Source of the DNA: Lumbricus rubellus
Lineage: Eukaryota > Annelida > Clitellata > Crassiclitellata > Lumbricidae
Direction: 5' to 3'
Assembly (NCBI GenBank): GCA_945859605.1
Contig: OX243812.1
Span: 52,619,516 to 52,683,515, forward strand
DNA: 64,000 nucleotides
Below are positions 50,885 to 61,988 of the stretch, in pieces. The notes beneath the pieces are model-generated. The model searched no databases, had not been told where the DNA came from, and saw only the letters and a list, made by a program, of their open reading frames with translations. The position numbers and the translations under genes were made by a program. Every line of letters starts with the position of its first letter. Position 1 is the first letter of the stretch.

Positions 50885-51045
50885 GAAGAGAGGTTGCTGG
50901 TTCGAATCCACCTCAAGTCTTGGGCAAGTCCTTTATACTTGCAATTGCTCAGCGTTTCGGCGTGAAACTCCATTGCAGTGTCCGCTTTGCAGTCTGGGGC
51001 GCATATGAGTAGAGAGCTTGAAGGGGCGCTATAACAAGTGCGTAT
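50885..51045 (+). mobile_element. tRNA-derived SINE, first family, 5' truncated
   Basis: GCTGGTTCGAATCCACCTCA (B box) onward matches 29918-30155 through CGTGAAACTCC...GTCTGGGGCGCATATGAG and GAAGGGGCGCTATAACAA. The A-box half is replaced by unrelated sequence. Confidence 0.75.
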
Positions 51046-51069
51046 ACAAACAAATACGCGTGCCGATGT

Positions 51070-51497
51070 AAAGGTTTCAAATTACCCCCGGTTTCAGATT
51101 ACCCCCCTCCCGGACACTAGATTTGCAGTAGGCCTAATCATCGCATTTATTGCACTAACAGAAATCAGAAATATCATCCCTCCTCTTGTTTTGGTCTGAA
51201 GAATTTCATCTGTCATTCCACTTCGCCTTTGTGGTCTGTAATCAATATTTTGATGGGGAAAAAATAATAGCCTCGAAGTCATTTTTCCATGCAACTTCTG
51301 CGGCGATTAGTATTTTAGTTACAGATGAAAATATTGATAACAAGCCACGAAGTGGGATGACGGATGAAAATCTTAAGACCCAAAGAAGAAGCGGGATGAT
51401 TTTTCTGATATTTTTAACGCAATAAATGCGATGATTGATGCAAATTACAGTTTGCATAGAGTAGCCTAATGTTTAGGAGGGGTAATTTGAAACCTTT
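51070..51497. mobile_element. Near-palindromic MITE, 428 bp
   Basis: AAAGGTTTCAAATTACCCC (51070) mirrors GGGGTAATTTGAAACCTTT (to 51497). Pairing continues inward, for example GCATTTATTG with CAATAAATGC and CATTCCACTTCG with CGAAGTGGGATG, leaving a small centre. It abuts the open frame at 51612-52358. Confidence 0.82.
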
Positions 51498-51611
51498 GCC
51501 ACTACTGGTATAGGTTGGTCTGCCTTCCTGCCGCCGCTCGAGGTGTGCCCGCAGCTCGTCGATGGCCTTCTTCTGCCTTCGAGGCGCTGGCTCGACATCT
51601 GACTCAGTATC

Positions 51612-52358
51612 CTAGCCCTTCGTCGTCATCGTCGTTGTTTGCCACCCGGCTGGATCCGACAATTTCGTTCCGTCGTTTTTCCTTTTCTTCTGCTCTGTTA
51701 TGGCCATTGGCCATGCCTCGAAGAATGCTGACCTCGTTGGATCGATTCCAGTCTCGAGTTTTCCAGATTTACGAACAATGGCAACTGCGGTGTTACTGGT
51801 CGCTCCACCGATCCACGTCCAACGTCCGATTCTGGTCGTCGAGAGAAAGCCTCCACTTAATGGGGATCGACCTGTGCTTGGATTTGATGAGTTTCCAGAC
51901 CTTGAAAAGGTCTGATCGTCGAATGTTCTTCGGAGATAATCACCTGCGCTCACGGTCGAAAGATCAAGTGGTGCAACGTCGTCGTCGTCTTTGTTCGGTT
52001 CTGACCGGCGAGGGGTCGTCGTTATGGTTCGTCCCTGAGGTAATTCCATCGCACTGACCCTCAGCGATGAGGGTTCTATGCTGAAGGCTCTTGAGGCTCT
52101 CTGCATGGTACTCGGATCTGGTCCAACAAATGATGAACCGCTAGGCTTCGAGGTCTCCTGCGATGGATGGAAGTCTGCCCAATGAGATGAACATGGTTGA
52201 GGGACCGCGCTAGACTGTACGTTTGGGTGTGGTCCAGCCACTCGAAATTTTTCACGGAACATCGGGGACCCATGCGATGATTGGAAGACTGACCCTGAAG
52301 AGAAACCATCATGATGAATGTCATTCTCGCCGCTACTGTTACTGCTGTTGTTGTTCAT
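51612..52358 (-). CDS. Unidentified 248-codon ORF, possible transposon ORF1
   Basis: Longest non-repetitive open frame in the window. It starts MNNNSSNSSGENDIHHDGFS, is Ser/Pro/Thr-rich, and has an Asp run (NKDDDDVAPLDLSTVSAGDY) and a basic C-terminus (EQKKRKND). Just after the stop another frame reads SDVEPAPRRQKKAIDELRAH before the MITE at 51497, so the original frame may have continued with a frameshift. Composition and compactness suggest a gag-like ORF1 of a retroelement, but I recognise no zinc knuckle or domain. It lies in the FReD gene intron in the same orientation, so an exon of that gene cannot be fully excluded. Confidence 0.4.
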   Translation of the reverse strand: MNNNSSNSSGENDIHHDGFSSGSVFQSSHGSPMFREKFRVAGPHPNVQSSAVPQPCSSHWADFHPSQETSKPSGSSFVGPDPSTMQRASRAFSIEPSSLRVSAMELPQGRTITTTPRRSEPNKDDDDVAPLDLSTVSAGDYLRRTFDDQTFSRSGNSSNPSTGRSPLSGGFLSTTRIGRWTWIGGATSNTAVAIVRKSGKLETGIDPTRSAFFEAWPMAITEQKKRKNDGTKLSDPAGWQTTTMTTKG

Positions 52359-52929
52359 AAAGATTCGATCTGTTTATTAGACAGCTAGATCACATCCACT
52401 GTCGGAATTGATGTTCTACATCCTTCAATCACTGGGGATCAAAGGTCACATACAAAGAGGAGCCTTCCTGGTGGACAGGGTGGCCATGCCAGTTACTTGC
52501 AACACACAATGAACATGAAGCAAAAATAGAGCCATATTAAATCGCAGATGTAAGGAGCACTTCGGTGCACTGCTTTCATCAAAATGTCTGCATCCTTTGT
52601 CACGAAGTCTGCCCACAATATGACACAGTTCAACAGGTGTGACACTCGACGCTGTGGTTGCCACGCTGCTGCAAATATCTGCGCCATATTTTGTCATAGG
52701 AAGTGAAAAAAAAACTCTTCCTGCAAAAAAGGAAGGACACAAACTTGCTTGCACACATCAAAAACAAAAATTTGTGGTTATATTTTGAAGACAACCTTTT
52801 TGATGCACTGAAAAGGACATATTAAAGCAGCATTGACTTCCAACATGTCATAATTAGCTACGTTTGTTCAATTAAAGCTATAACAGCTGTTTATAGTTCT
52901 GCATTCATTCAAGTTATAATCGACATCAT

Positions 52930-53385
52930 TGATGCAACAAATGACCTTGGCCATGACCTTATAACCTTCAGATGACCCCGAATGATAAAAACAGTATCAG
53001 AAATGAATTCTATATACCTGAATCAGTAACTTTAGAGGTATTACACATGCATTTGCTGTAATAAATGAAAACAATGAAACTCGGTGACCTTGACCTTGAC
53101 CTCTAGAACCTTAAGATGACCTCTGATGACAAAATCAATATCAGAAATGAATTCTACATACCTGAATTAGTACCATTAGAGGTATTACACGTGCATAAGC
53201 TGTAAGAAATGAAAAAGATGAAAAAATGACCTTGAACATGACATTATGACCTCAAGATGACCCCTGATGACAAAAACAATATCATAAATGAATTTTGCAT
53301 ACCTGAATCAGTACCATTAGAGGTATTGCACGTGCATATGCTGTTAGAAATGAAGAAGATGAATTTTCCAAAATGGCCGACGGCG
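52930..53385. repeat. 142-bp tandem repeat rich in TGACCT
   Basis: AAATGAATTCTA(T/C)ATACCTG recurs at about 53001, 53144 and 53286 (periods 143 and 142). Each unit contains several TGACCT/TGACCC words, including TGACCTTGACCTTGACCT at 53083-53100. It ends in TTTCCAAAATGGCCGACGGC, the same phrase found in the 55-kb array. Confidence 0.85.
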
Positions 53386-54737
53386 GCCATATTGGATTTG
53401 TCAATTACGTCGTTCGTGCCGTCATGGCGGACAAGCACCTCGGTGATTTTTTATGTCCAGGGACCCACTGACCGATTGGAAGTGAGAAACTCCCCCAACA
53501 CCAAAGTGCATACGGGACCTCATGGCACATCAAGGACTACCGGTCCAAAGTCTGGATAATAATTGTGGAGGGTGGCACTAATTACCCTTGATAATTATGA
53601 CAGTGTCGTTAAACAGCAGAATGCAATCATGCATTGATTATTGAAACTTGAACGCGTTGCAATCAAGATGGTCAAATGTTGTTCTCTGTATAAGCTTATT
53701 GTACTAACTGAATTACCCGGCGTTGCTCGGGAAATTTAGGTTCTCGGGTGCTAATAAGTATTTTTTAAATTTGGTTGAACAATCGGTCGTATGGATCAGA
53801 CGATATTTGACTACAAATAGCGTTACATAAAATCGTACGTTTCTATTTTATAGGTTTATATATTGTATATTGTATAAGCTTATGCCGTATTGAAGCGAAA
53901 GTGACTGTGTGTGACCGTGTCACTGTGTTAAGGATTGTGACGGAGCGTAAGGAAAATAGCGAAGTGTGAAACGTACCCTTCCCGACTGCCTTCGGTGTAG
54001 TGAATCTGTTAATCGGTGCCTTTGCTGCTTCGGTCAGTTCTGTGTTAATACAAGGTCAGAAGCATAGGAAATTGAATCATTGTTGTATTCAGGTTATCAT
54101 AGCGCTAAGTAGGCCTAAGTAGGCTACAAGGAAACTTTCTATGAAAACAAATCTAATCATTTATTTTTAGCGGAAATCGATGTTTATGAAGGAACTTTAT
54201 GATTGATTATTATTTAGATCAGCGTTTCCCAAACTTTTTGGGCCACGGAACCCTTCGCGTCCTAATATTTTCTGGCTAAGCGCATTGAATCACGCAGAAC
54301 GCACGGGCATAAAAGGCTACTAATGCATTGTATAGGGTGTCTCGATGGGTCGTGAACGATACCTCTGACAACTCAGAAAAATCTATTTGGCTCGATGACT
54401 AATCGACTTTAGGCTGTAATAAAGAGTAAAGGAAACATTATTAAATACTAAATGATAATTTGTATTAATTAATTATGTGTGGATTAACAATGATGGTCCT
54501 ACAATATTTTTTGCGGCAAAACTGGACGTTTACTTGGCCCGAATTTGATGACGACACGGAAATTGACGCTAAAATTTGATTAAGTGAGCTAGTGATCTAA
54601 TTTTTTATATTAACATTTTCATTTGAATAACCTACCCAGGCTATCCGCCAGTATAAAACTTTTCACATTATATTGTGTATATAAATTTGTCTGCATTCAA
54701 AATCGTTCAAAATCGTTCACGACCTATCGAGACACTC
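53386..54737. other. Intronic DNA with two transposon-end motifs
   Basis: TGAATTACCCGGCGTTGCTC at 53710 matches the start of the 24-kb repeat. CAGCGTTTCCCAAACTTTTT at 54222 resembles a hAT terminus; no partner was found. Otherwise anonymous. Confidence 0.45.
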
Positions 54738-54738
54738 T

Positions 54739-56395
54739 ATACTGCCGTGCTAAGCAAAAAGACAGTAACTCAATTTTTTCCGTTTTAGAGTTAGCACTTG
54801 TTTTCACATCCTGACAATATGTTCTATCATATCTAGAAGCAAGGAAACGGTATCTGTCTGGAAACATGGGAAAAAACGGAAACAAAATTCACAGTATCTC
54901 AAATTAGGGGTAGCCGTGCTAAGCAAAAACGCAGTAACTTGAGTTACTGTGTTCTTGCTTAGTATTCCATGTATATTAATCGCCGACCGATTTACAGATA
55001 TTTTAATATCTCGGTTTCCAAATATCTTGGAATCGTCATCTTGATGTCAAGACAAACACATCCAAGGTCAAGGAGTCCAATAGGGTCATCTAAAAGATTC
55101 TCCATGGGTTTGAATGGCGGCCATTTTCCAAAATGGCGTTCAAAATAGGAATTTTTCAATTTCTCAGCTTCCAATTCATTTAGAATCGTCATCTTGGTGT
55201 CAAAAGATACACATTCAGGGTCCCGGATTCCAGCGGAGCCATCCAAATTTTCGCAGTGGCCTTAATGGTGGCCATTTTTTAAAATACCGATCCAAAAAGA
55301 GTGATTTGTCAATATCTCTGCTTGCAGTTCACTTGGAATCGTCATCTTGGTGTTAAAACATACACATTTAAAAGCGCGAATTCCAATAAGACTATAAAAA
55401 AAGTTCCCCATTGTCTCAATGGCAGCCATTTTCCAAAATGGCGACCAAAATTTGAATATTTCAATATCTTAGACTCCAATTCACTTAGAATCGTCATATT
55501 GGTATCTAAACATACTTCTTTATAGGCAAGTATTCCAGTAGTGCCATCAAAATTACTTTCACGGCCTCAATGGCGGCCACTTTCCAAAATCGCGGACCAA
55601 AAGATAAAATTTGAAAATATCCTGTTTTGTCGGCCATTTTGTAAAATGGCCGCCATTGAGGCAATTGCGAAAATCTGTCAAATACCCCTATTGAAACCAT
55701 GCCCTATAGATGTATTTTCAGACACCAAAACGATAATTCTAAGTGAATTAAGTGCTGAGAAATTTAAAAATCAATTTTCATTCATTCATTCATTTCGTGA
55801 ATTTATATAGCGCTTCTTCAAGAAACCTACTCAGAGGCGCAAGGGGAAATTTTGAAGGCACTATTTTAAAATGCTTGCCTACAAATATGTATATTTTGAC
55901 ATCGAGATGACTCTTCTAAGTGAAAAAGAAGCTCAGATATTTAAAAATCTGCAAATCGGTCGGCCATTTTGGAAAATGGCTGCCATTGGGGCCAGTGTTC
56001 ACATCTGCAATGGTCATATATCCAAATACTTTTCTGAGCACATATTCGTTGTATATACCAAATTTCATGTTTGTATCACAAAGAGAACAATTATTTTTAA
56101 CTAGCCCGCTCAACCATATGATGAGTTAGCCTACTGCTTTCTTGCTTAGCATCAAACAGATGTTCAATTCTTCGATACTAAGCAAAAAGCAGTATCTCAT
56201 TTTTATACAATTTTTACACATTTCACAAAAAACGACTTTAGTTACAAAATTCAGTAGTTTTTATATTATAACTGCTTGCAAAATCAGAAAGATTATAACT
56301 TTATTTCTGGATGAATTAAACCGATTTCTTCTTTATCGTTTTACGCAAAATCGTCTTTTTTGAGTTTCTGTCTTTTTGCTTAGCACGGCAGTATA
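54739..56395. mobile_element. TIR element bounded by TA (mariner-like outline)
   Basis: TACTGCCGTGCTAAGCAAAA at 54740 mirrors TTTTGCTTAGCACGGCAGTA ending near 56394, with TA outside both ends. A second copy of the same TIR pair forms a tight palindrome at 54911-54970 (GTGCTAAGCAAAAACGCAGT / ACTGTGTTCTTGCTTAG), and a decayed end lies near 56142-56195. The interior is the tandem array below and no transposase ORF. Confidence 0.75.
54990..55990. repeat. Tandem repeat of about 150 bp with GGCCATTTTCCAAAATGGC
   Basis: Phrases TTAGAATCGTCATCTTGGTG and CCATTTTCCAAAATGGC recur at intervals of roughly 143-162 bp about five times, diverged. An inverted pair (GGCCATTTTGTAAAATGGCC at 55630) interrupts the order. 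A GCGC-stem tail lies at 55800-55848 in minus orientation. Confidence 0.8.
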
Positions 56396-56944
56396 GATAA
56401 TGCATAGGATATTGATCACTTTCATGTTTTCTCTTGAATAACAATTAAATTTGCTTTATTATCATAAAATTAATAGACCAAAGAGTTTCACTGACAGAAG
56501 AGCTGTTGAATTGCGTAATGTTTTAGGCTTCCCGATTATGGTTAAGCCCCAAAAGAACTGGCCGATGTGTTCGATTGGATAGTAGACCCTAAGTAAGAAG
56601 AATATTATTATAACTAAACCAGTTCATGGTTTAATGATAGAGCAGTTGTGAAAGAAGGACCCGAGCAAATCACCGTTGTACAGTAGGCTACCATGTAAAC
56701 CACTGATGAAGAAGATACTCGCATTAATTTAGCCCTAGGCCTGTTCTTTCCCAATAGTGGTGAACTTTGGCGCATTTCAGCTACGAGGTCAACGGTTGTT
56801 ATCTCGTTTCAACATTTGGAAAACGAAGCGATTTTTTCGCAACTGCCCGATAGAAACCCGACGAAGGGTCGATAGTAGCCTAACAATAATAATAATGACA
56901 ATTATGTTAATCATAAAAGTAGCAATTATAGTTATGTTATAATT
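56396..56944. other. Anonymous intronic DNA
   Basis: No feature recognised. Confidence 0.4.
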
Positions 56945-56998
56945 ACTACTGCCTCTACTACTGCTACAACTACTACTCGGCCTATTACTACTACCACA

Positions 56999-57035
<37 letters not shown>

Positions 57036-57068
57036 CTGCTACTACTACTATTACTGCTACTGCTACTG
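56945..57068. repeat. CTA/CTG trinucleotide tract
   Basis: Imperfect (CTA)n with CTG, CTC and CAA interruptions. Confidence 0.9.
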
Positions 57069-57144
57069 TATTTGATACAAACATCACTTATACTTTCCTG
57101 CTCTAACGTTTTCTCCTTTCTTATTGCACATTTGGCCAACCTGT

Positions 57145-57655
57145 CTTTTGCTGAAGGGCATTTTCCGTCATACTTCAAATCTGCTCTAGTCACACCATTG
57201 CTTAAAAAATAATCTAATCTAGACTCCAGTAACCTTTCAAACTTCAGACCTCCAACATTAATAACATTTCTAAAATCCTGGAACGTCTATTTTTCACTCG
57301 CATTAAGAAACACATCACTTCCTCCTCCAACTTCAGTTCTTATCAGTCAGCTTATCGCGAAGCCTATTCCACTGAGACAGCCATTGTCTCAACACTTGAT
57401 AACATCTTCTCGTCTATTGACAATGGGAAAGCCTGTCTCTCAGTATGCCCTCAGTGCAGCCTTTGACACTGTTGATCATCAGTTAGCCTACTTCTTTCAA
57501 GACTTGCCAATAGCTTCGGTATACATCTCTGTGACAGCCTTAAACTGAATAGCTTCTTACCTGCGTGACCGGAGTCAGCAGGTCGCCTACTGTTTGCACT
57601 GCTGGAGTGCCGCGGGGATCTGTTCTTGTCCTCTTACTATTTTTGACAGTATCTG
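57145..57655 (+). mobile_element. CR1/L2-like LINE, N-terminal part of reverse transcriptase
   Basis: Across shifting frames the plus strand reads FPSYFKSALVTPLLKK, SNLDSSNLSNFRP, ITSSSNFSSYQSAYREAYST, ETAIVSTLDNIFSSIDNGKA, SAAFDTVDHQ and IASYLRDRSQQVAY. The AFDTVDH motif marks the RT core. Frameshifts and stops are frequent. The element is cut at 57660 by the next foldback. Confidence 0.85.
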
Positions 57656-57665
57656 ACACAGCAGT

Positions 57666-60049
57666 GCCGGTGTGGCGTGATAATATGTCCGGCATGAAAT
57701 GTTGTCCGACTCCGCCCACTTCCGTTGTCAAGACAGTATTTCATGCGGTCTACGCATGAGATATTGTCCGGCATGAAATCGTGTCCGACTCCGCCGTTAT
57801 ATGTATCCCGCTTGTCGAAGCAGTACTTCACTAGATATTGTCCGCTTAAAATGCAATATTATCAATAACACTTGCCAAAAATATTTTTGTCATAAGAGTT
57901 GAGAAAACAAGGATCTGAACAGTGGAATTATTGTTGAAAGCACCATGTGTGTAGTTGCCATTGCGATGACCCTATTTCTATTTTTAGATAGAATTTCCCA
58001 TCGTAGAACAGGCCAAGTGGTTATGAGTAAAGGCGTTTGTAAATATGGGCTAAATCTTTAAAAGATTTGCGGCCTTCATAAATGCCTCATCTAATTTAAC
58101 TGTTCCATAGTTGTGTTTATTTGAAGTAATCCATCGATTCGGTTTTCCAAATTATTAGCCACATGCAGCATTAGGCTAATCTTTTTTATATCAAATTGGC
58201 TCATGCTACTCGCATATTTTGTAGCGCTTTATTATTAACATATTTTAGCGTACTTTATTACCACATAATAAACATAATAATTATGAGGGGTTTTAAGGTT
58301 TTCAGAGAACATAATTATTTAGTATGGTTTCTATTTCGATAATTTAAGCAAATGCCCAAAACATCATGGCTTTTGATGTGGTTAGAGCTACTGCCATGCC
58401 CAGATTAGATTAAACTTTATGCCTTCCCTGTGTGGTGGGTATTTGCAAATGCCATGGGGCGTAGACGTCTTCACGGTGTTTCAAGAAGAATTACTCACCC
58501 GTTCAGGCTTCATCTCTACTGATTTTCCAAGTATTGACGCACTCTGTTCTAGGGGCTTACTCTGCTATTTTCCGCTATATCCTATTAAATCCTTTTCACA
58601 TTCTTCACTACCTCCTCCCTTCCCATAAGGTGCTTCATATAATGCCCGAGCCAGGCCACCTAGTGTACAAAATAGAGTTGAATTTTATGCCCAACGATTT
58701 GTTATGAGAATATTGTATGACTTTGCTTAAATGTTTCTATAATTTATTATTGTACAAACAACTATGCGCTTGCTGGTGGTCTAATGAACAATATTCTTAC
58801 TTCGACTGACTGACTGACTTACTTGCTTACTAGCAGCCTACTTAATGATAGCCATTGTAAGCCTACTGTGCACCTGGGTTATAACTCTCCAATACGGTTC
58901 CACGACAATTGGTCAACAGACAACTCGTCTAACGGCAACTCGTCTTCAGACACTTGGTATAACGACAACAGTACTGGTCTACAGACGACTAGTATTGATG
59001 AAATAGAAGCTAGATTTATGAGAGAAAAAAACTGAATGGTTTTCTAGCTTTAATGGAAGCGGGATTGATGATTTCATTCATGTATTTCAACATCCATCCA
59101 GTTTCTATTTCAGATCTAAAAATACCTTCTATTTCTCGCTCGCTATTTTTGTCATTCCAGCTTCCATTTCAGATATAAAAATGCCCTCATCCAGCTTCCA
59201 TTACTTAAGCGTTTTTTCATCAATTCAGCGTCTATTTCAGAACTAGAAAAGCCTGTAGGCCTATCCAGCTTTTATTTCTCATGCGTCATTTTCGTCAATC
59301 CAGCTTCTATTTCACATGTAAAAAAACCGTCATCCAGATTCGATCTATCTTGCGTTTTTTTCATCAATCCAGCGTCCATTTCACCTATAAAAAAACTTGC
59401 ATACAGCTTCCATTTCTTAAAGCGCTGGATGTCTGTAGACCACTTGGCGTTAGACGAGTTGTCTGTAGACCAGTTGTCGTGACACCCTCCAGTACATATA
59501 AATTATTGCTACAAATATTTTAGTATGTGTAGGCTGCGTGTAGCAGTTTTAAACAGTTATTTGACCCCGAGTTTTAACGCCAATGTTGTCCGAATATAGG
59601 CCTAGCGTTTCAATAGAATATTCAATTCTGAAAGCAAGTATGCGGAGAAGCACGTGGCTAGATAATTGAGTGATTATTATGGAAGAGTCTTAGTTAATTA
59701 AACGTAAATAAATAGTCCGTGTTTCTTTGCCCTATTTCTCGTAATTATAGCTCCCAATTTTTATGGAACGTTGGAATTATCTTTTGTATTGTAGGTCTTT
59801 ATCGGAAACGCTCTGTGGTTACTATTAATAACAAGTTCTTAATATAGATGTCGATGTCTATTATTAGATGAACAGGCTGTGTTGGAATTATTATCTTTGG
59901 TATTTTTTGTCTTTGCCCGGACAAGATCTCACGGTTCTATTAATACTTATGTTTGACAGTTGCTACCTGACGTCAGCGGTCACGTTAACCAATGACAGTA
60001 TGTCTCGGACAATATTTCATGGGCGGACATGATTTCATACCACACCGGC
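57666..60049. mobile_element. 2.4-kb foldback with ATGAAATNTTGTCCG arms
   Basis: GCCGGTGTGGCGTGATAATA at 57666 mirrors the end CATACCACACCGGC at 60049. The left arm contains several variants of GGCATGAAATGTTGTCCGAC (57690, 57765 and decayed ones), and the right arm has GGACAATATTTCATGGGCGG. The interior is anonymous AT-rich DNA plus the nested element at 58901-59473. Confidence 0.72.
58901..59473. mobile_element. Nested foldback with 15-bp repeat arms
   Basis: The left arm (CACGACAATTGGTCAACAGA, CAACTCGTCTAACGG, CAACTCGTCTTCAGA, CACTTGGTATAACGA) consists of 15-bp units. The right arm (59427-59473) mirrors it (AGACCACTTGGCGTTAGACG, AGTTGTCTGTAGACCAGTTG). Its interior holds ATCCAGCTTCCATTT-type repeats shared with 28970-29788. 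Confidence 0.8.
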
Positions 60050-60157
60050 AAGGTCAATCTTAGAAAGTGGAGGGAAAGAGCGCAGGCGCTGGCGTGACCC
60101 TAACAAAAATTAATTGCCTCAGACTTATTAGTCTGACAAACTTGAACTTGCTATTTT

Positions 60158-60462
60158 TCAAAGCTGATGTTCAAAATGTTATCCTTTAGCTCGAATGCAT
60201 GCTCTAAGACGCTTTCGCCATTCATTGATTGCATTGTCAACAATGCCTTGATCAAAACGATTTCATTCTTCCTGTCTGTCCTAGGGCCTAATCATCCACA
60301 ATTTTCTGCAGATGCAGTAGCGTCAATTTTTGCTCTCAGTCGATTCAAGGCTGGGATGGACCAGTTTATGTTAGGAAATTCCTTCAAAAGCCTTTTCGCA
60401 CCGTAATGTTTTTCCTCTCTTAATAAAAAAATTAAACTCATATCATCTTTGCTGAAAAACAT
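60158..60462 (-). pseudogene. mariner/IS630-like transposase, internally deleted
   Basis: Minus strand: MFFSKDDMSLIFLLREEKHY, GAKRLLKEFPNINWSIPALN, RLRAKIDATAS is the N-terminal helix-turn-helix of a mariner/IS630-type transposase. Almost directly afterwards another frame reads VDNAINEWRKRLRACIRAKG*HFEHQL, the conserved C-terminus. The catalytic DDE/D core is gone, so this is an internal deletion derivative. Confidence 0.7.
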
Positions 60463-60472
60463 TTTTATTGCT

Positions 60473-60567
60473 ATTCCGTAACATGGAAATGACGGAAATA
60501 TGATGTCATATTTATTAATAATTAATAAATATGACGTCATATTTCCGTCATTTTCATGTTACGGAAT
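60473..60567. repeat. 95-bp near-perfect palindrome
   Basis: ATTCCGTAACATGGAAATGA at the left pairs with TCATTTTCATGTTACGGAAT at the right. About 47 bp per arm with only about three mispairs, centred at 60520 in TTAATAATTAA. The right arm contains ATGACGTCAT, a full CRE-type palindrome. It directly precedes the transposase start, so it is probably part of that element. Confidence 0.9.
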
Positions 60568-61490
60568 AACTTTCTAAATTGTTTAGAAAGTAAGGTGTGC
60601 AATTGCAAACAATAATTTCCTATCTTTTACATGTTGGAAACTTAAAATTTTCTTTGCCCAAATTTGAATTTGCATAACTTCGAACTCTGTCTACAGAATT
60701 GGACAACGTTTTCAGAAAACAATGATAATTTATCCCTCTTATATTCCCTTAAATGTTATAGGCCTAGAGTTCCATTTAGAATTGACAAGCATTTCGCAAA
60801 AATAAAAAGGGTATCAGTTCAATTGGGACACCGTGTAAATAACTCTTATGTTGTGCTGTGCGTAGCCTAAGTTAGTTAAATTAAATGTTCATTTTAATAA
60901 TATTTTGTTGATTTTTTCCTGATGCGCTCATCTGTCTGCGCGCATTTGTCTGCGCGCTTTTGTCCTGCGCGCTTTTGTCCTGCCCGCTTTTGTCCTGCCC
61001 GCTTCTATCGGAAAACATACTTCTTTCCATTGTTAGCCTACATACGATTACCGGTTTCAGCACATGCGCGAGCATTGAATTCATCGCATTCGTAAGGTGT
61101 GTCCATCAACTTGGGCATCTGCTGCAGCGACAATTCAAAGTAGCCCTACCCTGCAGGACTCAGGTATGACCTCTACGACTTGATCGATTGGCAATAATTA
61201 TACTTAGCCTACGCAGAACAGGAACTCACACCGCTGACGACTGCGTTTTTGAAGGAACACTGTATAAACTGCATGCATATTGTATAATGACTTTCACTAT
61301 CACCCGATCTCAGCTCGAAAGAGATATAGGCCGACAAGGTACTGTTCCTTGTAACCAGATCCCAACATCACTTAGTATAGCTCCAGGGTTGGCCTACGTC
61401 TTTGACTTTATCGATAGTAGGATTCTGGAGGGGATTTCATTTACATCTTTTAGCTGAAGATTTTTTTAGTTATTTCAATTCAAAAGCATT
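60568..61490. other. Anonymous intronic DNA
   Basis: A short GCGCGCTTTTGTCCTGC repeat (60951-61000, about 19-bp units, two to three copies) is the only structure. The plus frame 61188-61457 has no recognised domain. Confidence 0.45.
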
Positions 61491-61493
61491 GTC

Positions 61494-61590
61494 ATTCTGA
61501 GAGCGTTTCTGAATGGCTCTGCTATACGAGAAGCACTTTACAAAGCGGTCATAATTTTATAGATTAAATTAGATTAGATTAGTTTTGACT
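61494..61590 (+). mobile_element. Isolated GCGC-type tail
   Basis: CTGAGAGCGTTTCTGAATGG ... GAGAAGCACTTTACAAAGCG then (AGATT)n-like tail, a diverged form of the shared 3' end. Confidence 0.5.
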
Positions 61591-61647
61591 AACTGTTTCA
61601 ATTTCATAGCAAACTTTCCTAACGCAATATGTGAAACACGGTTCTAG

Positions 61648-61855
61648 GGCAATTACCCTGGACAATCACCCCCCCGGACCATTATCCCCGACAATTACCC
61701 CTGGACAATTACCCCACAGGACAACTACTCCTCGGACAACTACCCCCCGTACCAAATACCCCCGGACAACTACTCCCGTACCAATTACCTCCGGACAACT
61801 ACCCCTCCCCCATACCAATTACCCTATGGACAATTACTCCCCGTGCCACATTGTG
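61648..61855. repeat. Solo array of about 15-bp GGACAATTACCCC units
   Basis: About 14 units of 14-18 bp such as GGACAATTACCCCAC, GGACAACTACTCCTC and GTACCAAATACCCCC. It has the same GACA..TTA..CCC design as the arms at 40023-41110, but no mirrored arm was found in the window. Confidence 0.85.
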
Positions 61856-61988
61856 AGCTTGTTCCCTCACGCGTTAATCTTTTTACCGGTCTCTTTGTAT
61901 TTGTCAGACGTTCAGCGCTGCCTAAGCTTATCCTAAATGAACTTTACTGTGGCATAGCTATTATAGCCATCTTTCTTCACTATAGGCC

